From positions 1-41,475 of IMG/VR virus record IMGVR_UViG_3300042456_000578: a stretch of 41,475 nucleotides of DNA; one strand, written 5' to 3'. The DNA comes from a virus. The position numbers and the translations under genes are program-made. Within the stretch, counting starts at the first letter, position 1. Each line of letters starts with the position of its first letter. This document shows positions 31,711 through 38,701 of the stretch, piece after piece. The notes under the pieces were generated by a model. The model had not been told where the DNA came from, did no database searches, and worked only from the letters and a program-made list of their open reading frames with translations.

Positions 31711-31980
31711 TTAGGGTAAATCAATTTCTCCGAAGAACGGCCTCTTGTCTGCGCTCTTGGATCCCTTGCAAGACCACAATGCCCTTGCGAACCAATTTGG
31801 AGAATGCGTCTCCGTTTTGATACCGGCAGAGCGAGAGCAATAGTTGTCCCCTTTCGGAGTGCCTGGAGCAATGGTATAGCCCGATGCCCCGAATTGCACG
31901 GTCTTGCCATCCTTGGTGGCCGTGTATTTCTTTCCTTTTGCGGATGACTTGGTTATCATCCATCCTCTAAACTCTGGCAT
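31711..31980 (-). CDS. small hypothetical protein (GKKYTAT...WSCKGSKS type)
   Basis: An 89-residue basic protein. GKKYTATKDGKTVQFGASGYTI forms a short beta hairpin region, and NWFARALWSCKGSKSADK has the 'ARxxWxCxGxKS' ending seen in small DNA-associated phage or viral proteins. Its ATG is 5 bases downstream of the preceding gene end, and its stop is 6 bases before the methyltransferase start. Function unknown. Confidence 0.55.
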   Translation of the reverse strand: MPEFRGWMITKSSAKGKKYTATKDGKTVQFGASGYTIAPGTPKGDNYCSRSAGIKTETHSPNWFARALWSCKGSKSADKRPFFGEIDLP

Positions 31981-31985
31981 AGCGT

Positions 31986-32459
31986 TTATTTTAAGCGTTT
32001 GATAATCATATCGTGCGGAGCAGGAGGCACACCACCAAAGTACGCAGGAAGCGTGTAGGTGATGAGCGGTATGCGAACCTTGAAGGTCGTGGACACATCG
32101 TTAATCCATACCGAAGCGTTGTTGCCTTGGTTGGATATTAAGCACCTGACTTTCTGCCCGAACTGAACCTGGCAGAGGTAGCGTATCTCCCGAACGCCAT
32201 TCACATACGAGGTGGCGTACATCTTGATGTATTGCCCTTGCTCGTGGGGCATCCAACATACCCTTACCGAATTTCGCTTGTGGTATGGAAATCCAGACAC
32301 GCCCCAAAGTTTGTTGATGCCATAGCCTTCCAATCCTGTTTGCTTGTAAAGGCAAGACTCCGTGAACTCGTATTCCCTCCGCCATACCGTGCCTATTGTT
32401 GGGAGCATCGGGTCGTTCTCGGCCCAATTCTTTCCTTCCTTGATGACTATTCGTTTCAT
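31986..32459 (-). CDS. hypothetical protein, beta-rich
   Basis: A 157-residue protein without recognised family. Several Trp, Tyr and Cys residues and alternating hydrophobic strands (VRCLISNQGNNASVWINDV, FKVRIPLITYTLPAYFGGV) suggest a beta fold. It has its own -7 element (TAATTTTG, 32472 to 32465) ending 5 bases before the ATG. That makes it a leaderless start on the minus strand. Confidence 0.65.
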   Translation of the reverse strand: MKRIVIKEGKNWAENDPMLPTIGTVWRREYEFTESCLYKQTGLEGYGINKLWGVSGFPYHKRNSVRVCWMPHEQGQYIKMYATSYVNGVREIRYLCQVQFGQKVRCLISNQGNNASVWINDVSTTFKVRIPLITYTLPAYFGGVPPAPHDMIIKRLK

Positions 32460-32464
32460 AGGCT

Positions 32465-32472
32465 CAAAATTA
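32465..32472 (-). promoter_or_regulatory. -7 element TAATTTTG, leaderless layout (minus strand)
   Basis: Read on the minus strand, TAATTTTG is followed by AGCCT and then ATG 32459. It lies in the 17-base gap between two genes, so it would start a transcript inside the early operon. Confidence 0.55.
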
Positions 32473-32476
32473 GTGG

Positions 32477-32881
32477 TTATTCGGTGAAATAGCTGTCTAT
32501 GATGGCCTTGGCCGAATCAAAGGAGTTGGCCGTGCAAGCGAGATAGCCCTTCTTCAAGAGCCGCTGAATCATCTCCCATTGCTCGGCGAAATGCTCCGTT
32601 GCCGGTTGGCCATTCTTCTTGAAGAACCGCACCCCTGGCCGCTTCAGCTCAATGAACAAGCCGTGATACCCTTTCCTTGGCTCAAAGATGAGAAGGTCTG
32701 GTATCGCCCTGGACGAGCGGAGTTTAGCGGTCTTAACGGCAAGGCCCATTGGCAATCGGATTCCCGATAAGTCAGAAGTGAATATCGCTTGTGGGTAATT
32801 GAGTCGGATGTAGAGGCATAGGCTCTTTTGGAGGTCGTATTCGGATTGTACGGGAACCTTTGGGCTTGGGCATTTCTTCAT
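32477..32881 (-). CDS. VRR-NUC-type nuclease
   Basis: A 134-residue protein in the PD-(D/E)xK superfamily. AIPDLLIFEP (Asp62) and GLFIELKRPG (Glu78, Lys80) form the catalytic core, with an N-terminal EYDLQKSLCLYIRLNYP helix typical of VRR-NUC proteins. The length is near the minimal VRR-NUC size. Phage VRR-NUC proteins are thought to resolve DNA branches or nick in recombination and repair. It sits with other replication and recombination genes. Confidence 0.85.
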   Translation of the reverse strand: MKKCPSPKVPVQSEYDLQKSLCLYIRLNYPQAIFTSDLSGIRLPMGLAVKTAKLRSSRAIPDLLIFEPRKGYHGLFIELKRPGVRFFKKNGQPATEHFAEQWEMIQRLLKKGYLACTANSFDSAKAIIDSYFTE

Positions 32882-32887
32882 TCTTTG

Positions 32888-33142
32888 TCAGGTCGTTGTC
32901 GTTGTGTATCGTTTGCCAAAGACATTCCTCACCCGGTGAGAGAAAGGCTTAGAGCCTTTCTTCTCGTCCGAGATGATTAGAGCGATAACAAACACGAGCG
33001 ACACGAACACGAAGATGAAGCCGAATGTTATCCAAAGCGGAGCAAAGCACCACATCCAGGTCAGCCCCGAACTTGGCAACAACAACTTCACCACGCACAA
33101 CACCGCTGAGAGCAATGTCGGCCATTTTGCGAATACCCCCAT
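32888..33142 (-). CDS. small membrane protein
   Basis: An 84-residue protein with two long hydrophobic segments (TLLSAVLCVVKLLLP and WCFAPLWITFGFIFVFVSLVFVIALII) and a Lys/Ser-rich C-terminus. Its start is one base from the end of the SSB-like gene in the transcript. Function unknown; it could act on the host membrane early in infection. Confidence 0.65.
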   Translation of the reverse strand: MGVFAKWPTLLSAVLCVVKLLLPSSGLTWMWCFAPLWITFGFIFVFVSLVFVIALIISDEKKGSKPFSHRVRNVFGKRYTTTTT

Positions 33143-33417
33143 TAGAACGGCATATCGTCTTTAGGGGCAGGAGCAGCCGCTTGAGCCGAATTGGGCTTCC
33201 AAGTGTTCAGCTCGGCATTGTGGGTGCCATACTTGTCGGCTTCACGCTTCGGCCAACAGGCGATACGGACATAGCCCTTTTCGTCCCGATGCTCCTGGAG
33301 GAAGGCAACGAATTGGTCCACATTGCAAGACATCTCAAACAACTCCTTCCCGGAGATGATTTTCTTGTTAATGTAAATCCCCTTTGCGTACACTTTTTGA
33401 TTTGATTGGTTTGACAT
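33142..33417 (-). CDS. SSB-like protein with acidic DDMPF tail
   Basis: A 91-residue protein. The last residues (PAPKDDMPF) mirror the conserved acidic tip of bacterial SSB proteins (DDxxPF), which recruits replication and repair proteins. The N-terminal part (KVYAKGIYINKKIISGKELFEM, RIACWPKREADKYGTHNAELNTW) is beta-rich and OB-fold-like in length. Location among replication genes supports ssDNA binding. It is shorter than typical SSB (about 170), so a minimal phage version is proposed. Confidence 0.65.
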   Translation of the reverse strand: MSNQSNQKVYAKGIYINKKIISGKELFEMSCNVDQFVAFLQEHRDEKGYVRIACWPKREADKYGTHNAELNTWKPNSAQAAAPAPKDDMPF

Positions 33418-33694
33418 TTTTTACGATTTTATGGTGTGGTTTTTGTTTGCGATACCCTCTTTCTTCAACTCGTCTATACCTATGGGAGTACCATTCAGAG
33501 GCAGAGACCGTGTAATTCTTGGGATGCGAATATGCATCATAGCCCTCCTGATAAGCACTCACGAGGTGCTTGGTTTCAGTTTCCTTCATCTTCATCACTC
33601 GCTTGACAACATCTTGCTTAGTGACCAAAGGGGGCAGGGTGGATAGCCAATCCAACAATAGCTCTATCGGGGTTGATTTTCTTCGGAACCTCAT
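33368..33694 (-). CDS. hypothetical basic protein overlapping the SSB-like gene
   Basis: A 108-residue Lys/Arg-rich protein whose end overlaps the SSB-like start by 50 bases in another frame. The central VSAYQEGYDAYSHPKNYTVSASEWYSHRY resembles a common small phage motif (AYNxGYxxG...YYNxxY). It may bind nucleic acid. The start overlaps the DnaA-domain gene by 4 bases. Confidence 0.55.
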   Translation of the reverse strand: MRFRRKSTPIELLLDWLSTLPPLVTKQDVVKRVMKMKETETKHLVSAYQEGYDAYSHPKNYTVSASEWYSHRYRRVEERGYRKQKPHHKIVKNVKPIKSKSVRKGDLH

Positions 33695-34194
33695 TCTATG
33701 GAAGTCACTTTGATAACGGTAGCCGACTCACACTGATCCATATCCAGCATCGGCTTTATTCTGTCTTGCAACATTTGGTTTGCTATTTGAGCGGTTTCCC
33801 AGGGACCGAAATACAACTCTGGCTCGGCCTTGAATTTCAGCAAGACAACATACTTGCTTTGGTCTTTTTTTATCTTGACGGACTGTTGGTCTTCAATCGC
33901 CTGGGTGATGGCTTGGACATCTCGTTCCGTGCCTCGGTAATCGGTCATAATATCCCTCTCAACCGCCCGAATTGAATGGATGATGGTAGAGTGGTCTTGG
34001 TTGAAGTATTGCCTTCCAATCGCAAGCTTGGGGATGTTGGTGTACTTGCGAATCATATAGCAGGCCACTTGCCTTGCGTGAACGACATCCCACAAACGGG
34101 TCTTGCTGAACAACTTGTCCTTGTGGATTCCGTAGTAATCCGATACAATGCCGATAATGTCTTCGGCCATCGTATGCTCAATCTTTCCTATCAT
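33691..34194 (-). CDS. stand-alone DnaA domain IV-like DNA-binding protein
   Basis: A 167-residue protein. Residues 10-80 match the DnaA C-terminal DNA-binding domain: IVSDYYGIHKDKLFSKTR, VVHARQVACYMIRKYT, LAIGRQYFNQDHSTIIHSI, where DHSTIIHS is the DnaA signature loop (residues 67-74). The AAA+ ATPase is absent. The C-terminal 85 residues are unrelated. It may bind DnaA-box-like sites to direct phage replication, recruit host DnaA or DnaB, or interfere with host initiation. It lies downstream of the helicase in the same operon. Confidence 0.85.
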   Translation of the reverse strand: MIGKIEHTMAEDIIGIVSDYYGIHKDKLFSKTRLWDVVHARQVACYMIRKYTNIPKLAIGRQYFNQDHSTIIHSIRAVERDIMTDYRGTERDVQAITQAIEDQQSVKIKKDQSKYVVLLKFKAEPELYFGPWETAQIANQMLQDRIKPMLDMDQCESATVIKVTSIE

Positions 34195-34349
34195 TTGGTC
34201 TTGGATTTTTTGTTGTCGGTGTTTTTTGCGATGACATCAACGAGAGAACCGCAATATGGGCAATACGGACCGCCCTTGATGTCTATTTGTGCCTGGGTCA
34301 CATCGTGTTGTATCAGGCCGTGCTTATCGCACTTTCCAACGTATTTCAT
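34191..34349 (-). CDS. small zinc-ribbon-like protein
   Basis: A 52-residue protein starting MKYVGKCDKHGLIQ. The pattern CDKH...(about 20 residues)...CPYCG suggests a small zinc ribbon; the C-terminus is Lys-rich. An earlier in-frame ATG would add 39 residues that overlap the previous gene and look unlike protein, so the internal start (ATG 34349, 8 bases after the preceding stop) is preferred. It may bind DNA or protein; function unknown. Confidence 0.6.
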   Translation of the reverse strand: MKYVGKCDKHGLIQHDVTQAQIDIKGGPYCPYCGSLVDVIAKNTDNKKSKTK

Positions 34350-34356
34350 ATCAAAT

Positions 34357-34605
34357 TCAATAAAGGTCTTGGCACCAAATCGGGGTTTTCTCTCCCATAT
34401 AGGCCCCCGATACGTTAAAGGAAAAGTATTCAATGGCCTCCTCAACAGAACCAATCTTCTCTGCAAGAATGTCTATGCACTTGGACACGCTATAAATCAA
34501 TACCATTGACTTTTCATCCACGCCTATGATAGCGTCATCTAATCCATCGGCTTTCAAGAACTGCTCGTCTGGATAGGTTTCAATAATTCTTTCAAGTAAT
34601 TTCAT
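34357..34605 (-). CDS. conserved-type hypothetical (VDEKSMVLIYSVSKCI)
   Basis: An 82-residue protein. 'DGLDDAIIGVDEKSMVLIYSVSKCIDIL' and 'EEAIEYFSFNVSGAYMGEKTPIW' are of the kind found in many phages of Bacteroidota and Proteobacteria as a short conserved protein of unknown function. It abuts the helicase stop with a one-base overlap. Likely part of the replication module. Confidence 0.7.
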   Translation of the reverse strand: MKLLERIIETYPDEQFLKADGLDDAIIGVDEKSMVLIYSVSKCIDILAEKIGSVEEAIEYFSFNVSGAYMGEKTPIWCQDLY

Positions 34606-35975
34606 CAGAATGGCGCTTTTAGGGTTTGAATCTTCTCCTCAAAGGTAGGAATGTTTCCATTAAAATCCAACACTTTTGTGTATTGAAGTTTAATTTTCCC
34701 CATAGCGGTGCCAATCTTCCCATTCCGATTCTTCCTCACAAGGATTTCAAGGAGGTCAATCAGTTCTTGTTTTTGGGGGTCGTGGTCTTCCATGTACTCG
34801 GAAGGACGATACACGAACAGAATCTTATCGGCATCAAATTCAAGTTGACCCGTTTCACGCAAGTCGCTCGGCTTGGGACGCTTGGAGTCCCTCTGCTCCA
34901 CGCCCCTGGACAACGATGACACCACGCAAATCCAAATGTTGAGCCTCTTGCAAATCGTCTTGATGTACTTGGAGATGTTGGTCACTTGCTCAATTCGTGC
35001 TTTGCCTCGGTCTTCTGGCAGGGGAGAAATCAGTTGGAGGTAATCAATGTATGCCCCTTCAATCTTGTGCTTCTTGATGAGTTTTATCAACTCCAATTCC
35101 ATCCGCTGAGGGTCAATGCCAGGGACATCCACAACGTGCAACGGTGCGCCTTTGACCTTATCAATGTGCTGAGAGATGGCCAAAAAGTCTTGACCATTCA
35201 TCCGTTCCTTGATGTCCAGGAAGACCTCTCCATCCACCTCGGCAAGGTTGGAAACCAATCGGGTCATCAGTTGCTCCGTGGACATCTCCAAGGTGAAGAA
35301 GGCCACAGGCTTTTTGTTCATCGCTTGGTTGAGAGCGTATTGCAGGGCCAAGGTGGTTTTGCCCATTGCAGGACGGCCACCCAGGATGATAAACTCCGAA
35401 GGCTTGAAACCCGTTATGAGGCTATCGGTGTTGTGGTGGAAGGTTCGGGTGATGCTGTTGTCCTTCGCTCCCGTGATGACCTCGTTGAGGCCCATCATAA
35501 AGCCCAAGAGCAATTCGTGAACCTCGGTAGCAATCGGGTCGGGGTCTAAGGACTTGATTTCTTGGATTTCCTTGTAGAGGCGATCAACATCTTGATGCTT
35601 GAGAAAATCAATCTTGGTCTTCTCAATTTGGTCGTGGATGTATCGGCAATGCAGCTCGTAGCGGTACACCTTCCATCCATCGTGGGAATAAAGCCCAGAG
35701 TCAAGGCTTGCGAGGAACACGACATCGGTGGGGACATTCATCTCAATCATCCGTGAACGGACGGTGAGCGTGTTGATGGGCTTGTCCTCGGCCCGAAGGC
35801 TCCGAATGGCTTTGAAGGTATTCTTGCGGATCCCTTCATCAAAATACTCCTCTCTCAGTTGGAGGACGATATCCCCCGGCTTGATGATTTCGCAAATGAG
35901 GATGCCGAGGAGTCGGTCTTGGTATTCAGCGTACAATTCCGCTGGGAGGCGTGTAAAATCGGAGTGGTTGTTCAT
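34605..35975 (-). CDS. replicative DNA helicase (DnaB-like)
   Basis: A 456-residue protein (from ATG 35975). The N-terminal domain contains DRLLGILICEIIKPGDI and LREEYFDEGIRKNTFKAI, as in DnaB NTDs. Walker A is GGRPAMGKTT (about 199-208), and AYIDYLQLI is Walker B; SSLSRGVEQR and DLRETGQLEFDADKIL are RecA-type motifs. It unwinds DNA at phage forks. An upstream in-frame ATG at 36041 would add 22 residues encoded by the CTAAACC-type leader, so ATG 35975 is the better start. It overlaps the initiator-like gene by about 50 bases. Confidence 0.95.
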   Translation of the reverse strand: MNNHSDFTRLPAELYAEYQDRLLGILICEIIKPGDIVLQLREEYFDEGIRKNTFKAIRSLRAEDKPINTLTVRSRMIEMNVPTDVVFLASLDSGLYSHDGWKVYRYELHCRYIHDQIEKTKIDFLKHQDVDRLYKEIQEIKSLDPDPIATEVHELLLGFMMGLNEVITGAKDNSITRTFHHNTDSLITGFKPSEFIILGGRPAMGKTTLALQYALNQAMNKKPVAFFTLEMSTEQLMTRLVSNLAEVDGEVFLDIKERMNGQDFLAISQHIDKVKGAPLHVVDVPGIDPQRMELELIKLIKKHKIEGAYIDYLQLISPLPEDRGKARIEQVTNISKYIKTICKRLNIWICVVSSLSRGVEQRDSKRPKPSDLRETGQLEFDADKILFVYRPSEYMEDHDPQKQELIDLLEILVRKNRNGKIGTAMGKIKLQYTKVLDFNGNIPTFEEKIQTLKAPF

Positions 35976-36516
35976 CGTTTTGGGTTGAATGGTAGGGTTT
36001 GTGTTGGGAATGGCCTCCAGACTGCGTAGGAAGCTCGTCATTGAACGCTTTATGGGTTAGGTATCTTACGGGGTCTTTACGGAACTTACGCTCTCTGTGA
36101 GCCTCTAAATAGGCCGGAAGGGTATTGCGGATTTTCTCAATCTCTTCATCGGTGAGTTTGAACCAAGCGAGGATGGCTTTGTCCTTACCGACCTTCTTGT
36201 CGTAGAAGTTCCAGAAGCCCTCAAACATAGCCATCATTTCTTCTTGGGAGTGTTTAGAGTTCCTGCGGATGTTTTTGTTGGAGTATTTGGACGTTCCCTT
36301 CTCTTTTTCCTCCCCCACACCCCCTCCTTTATCTCTACCCTTTAGAGTGTTTAGAGTATTAGTATTGTTTATATGTATAGAATTGTCTATATAATTATAT
36401 ATATATAGGAGGTTTTGTTGAAAAATCAAATTTTCTTGCTCAATTTTATCAACATAATCTTCCAGGTCTTTGACATACTCGTCCTGGTCAAGGTAGCATT
36501 CGGGATTGGGTCGCAT
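35926..36516 (-). CDS. replication initiator / helicase-loader-like protein
   Basis: A 196-residue protein immediately upstream of the helicase. The C-terminal part (FEGFWNFYDKKVGKDKAILAWFKL, LPAYLEAHRERKFRKDPVRYLTHKAF) matches the C-terminal domain of phage replication proteins such as lambda O-like or DnaD-like initiators. The middle is low-complexity, Asn/Ile/Tyr-rich (YIYNYIDNSIHINNTNT), encoded by an extremely AT-rich stretch near 36355-36415. Lambda-type phages place the origin inside the initiator gene, so this may be an origin. Confidence 0.75.
   Translation of the reverse strand: MRPNPECYLDQDEYVKDLEDYVDKIEQENLIFQQNLLYIYNYIDNSIHINNTNTLNTLKGRDKGGGVGEEKEKGTSKYSNKNIRRNSKHSQEEMMAMFEGFWNFYDKKVGKDKAILAWFKLTDEEIEKIRNTLPAYLEAHRERKFRKDPVRYLTHKAFNDELPTQSGGHSQHKPYHSTQNDEQPLRFYTPPSGIVR
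36355..36410. other. AT-rich candidate origin within the initiator gene
   Basis: ATATGTATAGAATTGTCTAT and the following AATTATATATATATA form an AT-rich segment with an ATAGA...TCTAT inverted repeat. The 10-mer TGTCTATATA at 36384-36393 is also in the array at 507-598. Two copies of AGGCTGACG (36547-36555 and 36580-36588) lie just upstream. Such features fit a lambda-like internal origin, but this is not proven. Confidence 0.4.
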
Positions 36517-36603
36517 TAGGGTTTGGGGTTTGGTTGGTCAGTTTATAGGCTGACGCTGGGGGAGGTTTGGTAAGAATAGAGGCTGACGGTTATCGATTGC
36601 ATA

Positions 36604-36807
36604 TTAAACGTGGGTTCGAGTTTCCGAATCCCAAATGGCACTCCATTTGAAATTCTTCCAGCTGTCCTTCCATATAGATTTAAACTTTTCTTTGATTTTT
36701 GCTTCAAAACTTCTTGCCTCTTCCAAGGTGTCAAAGTCCTCCTGAAAATCATTCATCCCTCCCTCAGGATAATAGGCATCACCTGCAAATACTAAGAATC
36801 GTTTCAT
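36604..36807 (-). CDS. small hypothetical protein (MKRFLVFAGDAYYPEGG type)
   Basis: A 67-residue protein. The start MKRFLVFAGDAYYPEGGMND and the following FDTLEEARSFEAKIKEKFK are of a type found in many phages and bacteria as a small unknown protein. The N-terminal strand and central helix suggest a compact fold. A different frame overlapping this gene is a shadow. It is followed in the transcript by an 87-base gap with the AGGCTGACG repeats. Confidence 0.7.
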   Translation of the reverse strand: MKRFLVFAGDAYYPEGGMNDFQEDFDTLEEARSFEAKIKEKFKSIWKDSWKNFKWSAIWDSETRTHV

Positions 36808-37064
36808 TATTGAGTGTTATTTGTGTTTGTATCCAACAGGCGATTTTTTTCTGCATTTAACCAGTCTTTAGCCGACATACCGCTATTGGCAAATTTTTTT
36901 GAATTAAGCATATCCAATGCTATTTCAAGTGCGTGTAATTGATACTTTTTATCAGCAATCAAGCCATCTAAATACTCATAAAAAGCCATTTGAGCCTCAT
37001 ACTCTGCTTGTGCTTGTGCTTGTGCAGCCCATCCTGCTTCGTATTCCCATTGTTCTTGTGTCAT
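36807..37064 (-). CDS. hypothetical helical protein, Gln/Ala-rich N-terminus
   Basis: An 85-residue protein. The first 35 residues are Ala/Gln/Glu/Tyr-rich (AAQAQAQAEYEAQMAFYEYL), the rest helical with a Lys-rich patch, ending NTNNTQ. The start is preceded by CCTTAAAACCTAAATAAAATG, a form of the common leader. One-base overlap with the next gene. Function unknown. Confidence 0.6.
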   Translation of the reverse strand: MTQEQWEYEAGWAAQAQAQAEYEAQMAFYEYLDGLIADKKYQLHALEIALDMLNSKKFANSGMSAKDWLNAEKNRLLDTNTNNTQ

Positions 37065-37065
37065 T

Positions 37066-37260
37066 TTATTTAGGTTTTAAGGTTTGAAAAAGTTGATACC
37101 TCCCACACGAATCGGTCAGGGTCTTTATTTGCGGTCCAAATCCGTTGGACCGGGATATCACATACTCGCAAGCATCCCCCTTGGCCCGCACCTCAATCAC
37201 CCTCCAGGGGCGATCGTTGGTGCAGGCCGTGAGCAGGAATAGGATGAGGATGGCTCGCAT
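37066..37260 (-). CDS. small putative lipoprotein
   Basis: A 64-residue protein with a short signal peptide and lipobox MRAILILFLLTAC (Cys13), so the mature form would be about 52 residues anchored in a membrane. The remainder has two further cysteines and a beta pattern (WRVIEVRAKGDACEYVISRS). It could alter the host envelope or, less likely given its early location, act as an outer-membrane spanin. The start is directly next to the stop of the following gene. Confidence 0.65.
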   Translation of the reverse strand: MRAILILFLLTACTNDRPWRVIEVRAKGDACEYVISRSNGFGPQIKTLTDSCGRYQLFQTLKPK

Positions 37261-38001
37261 TTAGGCTCTTGATTGATACTTTGAGAGCAGCTCAGCAACA
37301 CGCTTGTTGGCTTCCTCGGCTTTCGCCAGAAGGTCTTTGAGGGTAGCGTCCATCTCGTTGGGCTTCTGGACAACGGCTCGCTTGGCCTTGAAGGTCTTGA
37401 ACACTTCCTTGATCTTCACGCTTTGCTCGTTGATGCACTTATCAATGTCCTCTTGGGTAGGGACCTTGTTGAAATCGGAGTAATACAGCGACTTGTTTTG
37501 GCCTGGGCGAGAGCCTTTGGTGATGATGCCTTGGTCACGCATTGTCAGGTAGAAGGTGCGACCCACATTGTTGTCGGTCATAATCTTGTTGATGTCAAGG
37601 TTCCTGACTCCATTGAAGCAGGCGGTCCAAATCATCCAGAACGCTTTGACCTTGCGGTTGTAGCGGTCTTTCTCGGAGCCAAATACCTTTGGCTTGGCGG
37701 GGGCGTAGCGGGTCTTGGGGGTTGTTTCAAATAGATTCGTGTTCATTGTTTTGGGGGTTGGGTTTGTGATTTGACGGAATTGTTCAAGGGTTATTTTTTG
37801 GTAGGATGGGTGCCATGCGGTAAATTTTTCCTCGGTGCCACTCCAATAATAACTTGAATCTGTTGGGTGCTTTGAAAGCAACAGCTTTCCTTCTCTTAGG
37901 TCAGGCCATCCGCTTCCTTTAGTTTTCGTTCGCCACCACGGCTGAAGTTCTTCGCGGTTCTCTTCGGTTACAGGGATGTACCATTTTTTTGGATGTGTCA
38001 T
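37261..38001 (-). CDS. hypothetical two-part protein, possible fusion through a translated leader
   Basis: A 246-residue open frame. The first 80 residues (KKWYIPVTEENREELQPWWRTK, ITLEQFRQITNP) look like one small domain; the rest from MNTNLFETTPKTRYAP onward is a Lys-rich, helical protein with winged-helix-like content (DINKIMTDNNVGRTFYLTMRDQG). Just before the internal ATG 37746 the DNA reads CAAACCCAACCCCCAAAACA, a typical leader of this genome, which here encodes NPTPKT. Two genes may have merged, or translation may start at both ATGs. Confidence 0.6.
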   Translation of the reverse strand: MTHPKKWYIPVTEENREELQPWWRTKTKGSGWPDLREGKLLLSKHPTDSSYYWSGTEEKFTAWHPSYQKITLEQFRQITNPTPKTMNTNLFETTPKTRYAPAKPKVFGSEKDRYNRKVKAFWMIWTACFNGVRNLDINKIMTDNNVGRTFYLTMRDQGIITKGSRPGQNKSLYYSDFNKVPTQEDIDKCINEQSVKIKEVFKTFKAKRAVVQKPNEMDATLKDLLAKAEEANKRVAELLSKYQSRA

Positions 38002-38031
38002 TTGGTTTATGGTTTAGGGTTTAAGGGTTGG

Positions 38032-38256
38032 TTAATTGGGTAAATCATCAATCGTGTTGCCTTGGTTGGCTTCGTGTTCTTCGGTGCATTCCTGCAATCC
38101 ACGCTGGTAATCAGCGTCCCTCTGTTCGGCTTCACGAGCCAAGGCGGATTCCAAAATTTCGGTAAGGAAAAACTCACCATTGCTCCTTTCCATATCTTCC
38201 AATTTGCGGAGGCGTAATTCCTTGATCAGCCATTCCATTGCGGTCATGTTGCTCAT
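38032..38256 (-). CDS. small hypothetical acidic protein
   Basis: A 74-residue protein starting MSNMTAMEWLIKELRLRKLEDM. The start ATG 38256 overlaps the stop of the next upstream gene (TAATG). The protein is helical with charged residues (EILESALAREAEQRDADYQRG) and ends NTIDDLPN. No family recognised. An in-frame upstream ATG exists but lies inside the other gene. Confidence 0.6.
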   Translation of the reverse strand: MSNMTAMEWLIKELRLRKLEDMERSNGEFFLTEILESALAREAEQRDADYQRGLQECTEEHEANQGNTIDDLPN

Positions 38257-38699
38257 TATTTGAAGGTTATTGCGATGGACGATTTGGTGGCCTTGGCTTC
38301 GCACACGGGGATTTCTTCACCGGTGTTCGGGTCCACAATCATTGACTTGCCTGCCTGCCTGAACGCAAGCTTCAGCAGTTCTTCTCGGTCTTTGAGGGCC
38401 GCTTTCATTTGGGCATATATCGGGTCTTGGTCGCAGTTCGGGCCAAGGGATCCTTCCCTTATCTGAACACTCGCTCCGTAAACATCAAAGGACTTGCCGG
38501 GATGCTTGGCGGCTTCATCAGCAACGGTTTCTTCCGTCTGCTTGATGACGGCCTCAATCGCCTTGTGGATGGCTTTAAGTTTGATGTGGGCTTCCAGAGC
38601 ATTGATATGCCCTTCGTTGATGCGATCCACCAAGTTGGTGGTGAGGAGTGCGATGTCGGCCTTGCCGACATCACTCCTGGGTATAGATACGAGTTCCAT
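38256..38699 (-). CDS. hypothetical protein next to the annealing protein
   Basis: A 147-residue protein. The N-terminal half is a long helix (LLTTNLVDRINEGHINALEAHIKLKAIHKAIEAVIKQ), followed by HPGKSFDVYGASVQIRE and NTGEEIPVCEAKATKSSIAITFK. In phages with ssDNA-annealing recombinases a protein of this kind often lies in the same operon, and a recombination accessory role is possible. No catalytic motif was seen. The upstream leader (AAAATCGTTAATTATGG) lacks the CTAAACC element. Confidence 0.6.
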   Translation of the reverse strand: MELVSIPRSDVGKADIALLTTNLVDRINEGHINALEAHIKLKAIHKAIEAVIKQTEETVADEAAKHPGKSFDVYGASVQIREGSLGPNCDQDPIYAQMKAALKDREELLKLAFRQAGKSMIVDPNTGEEIPVCEAKATKSSIAITFK

Positions 38700-38701
38700 A
38701 A

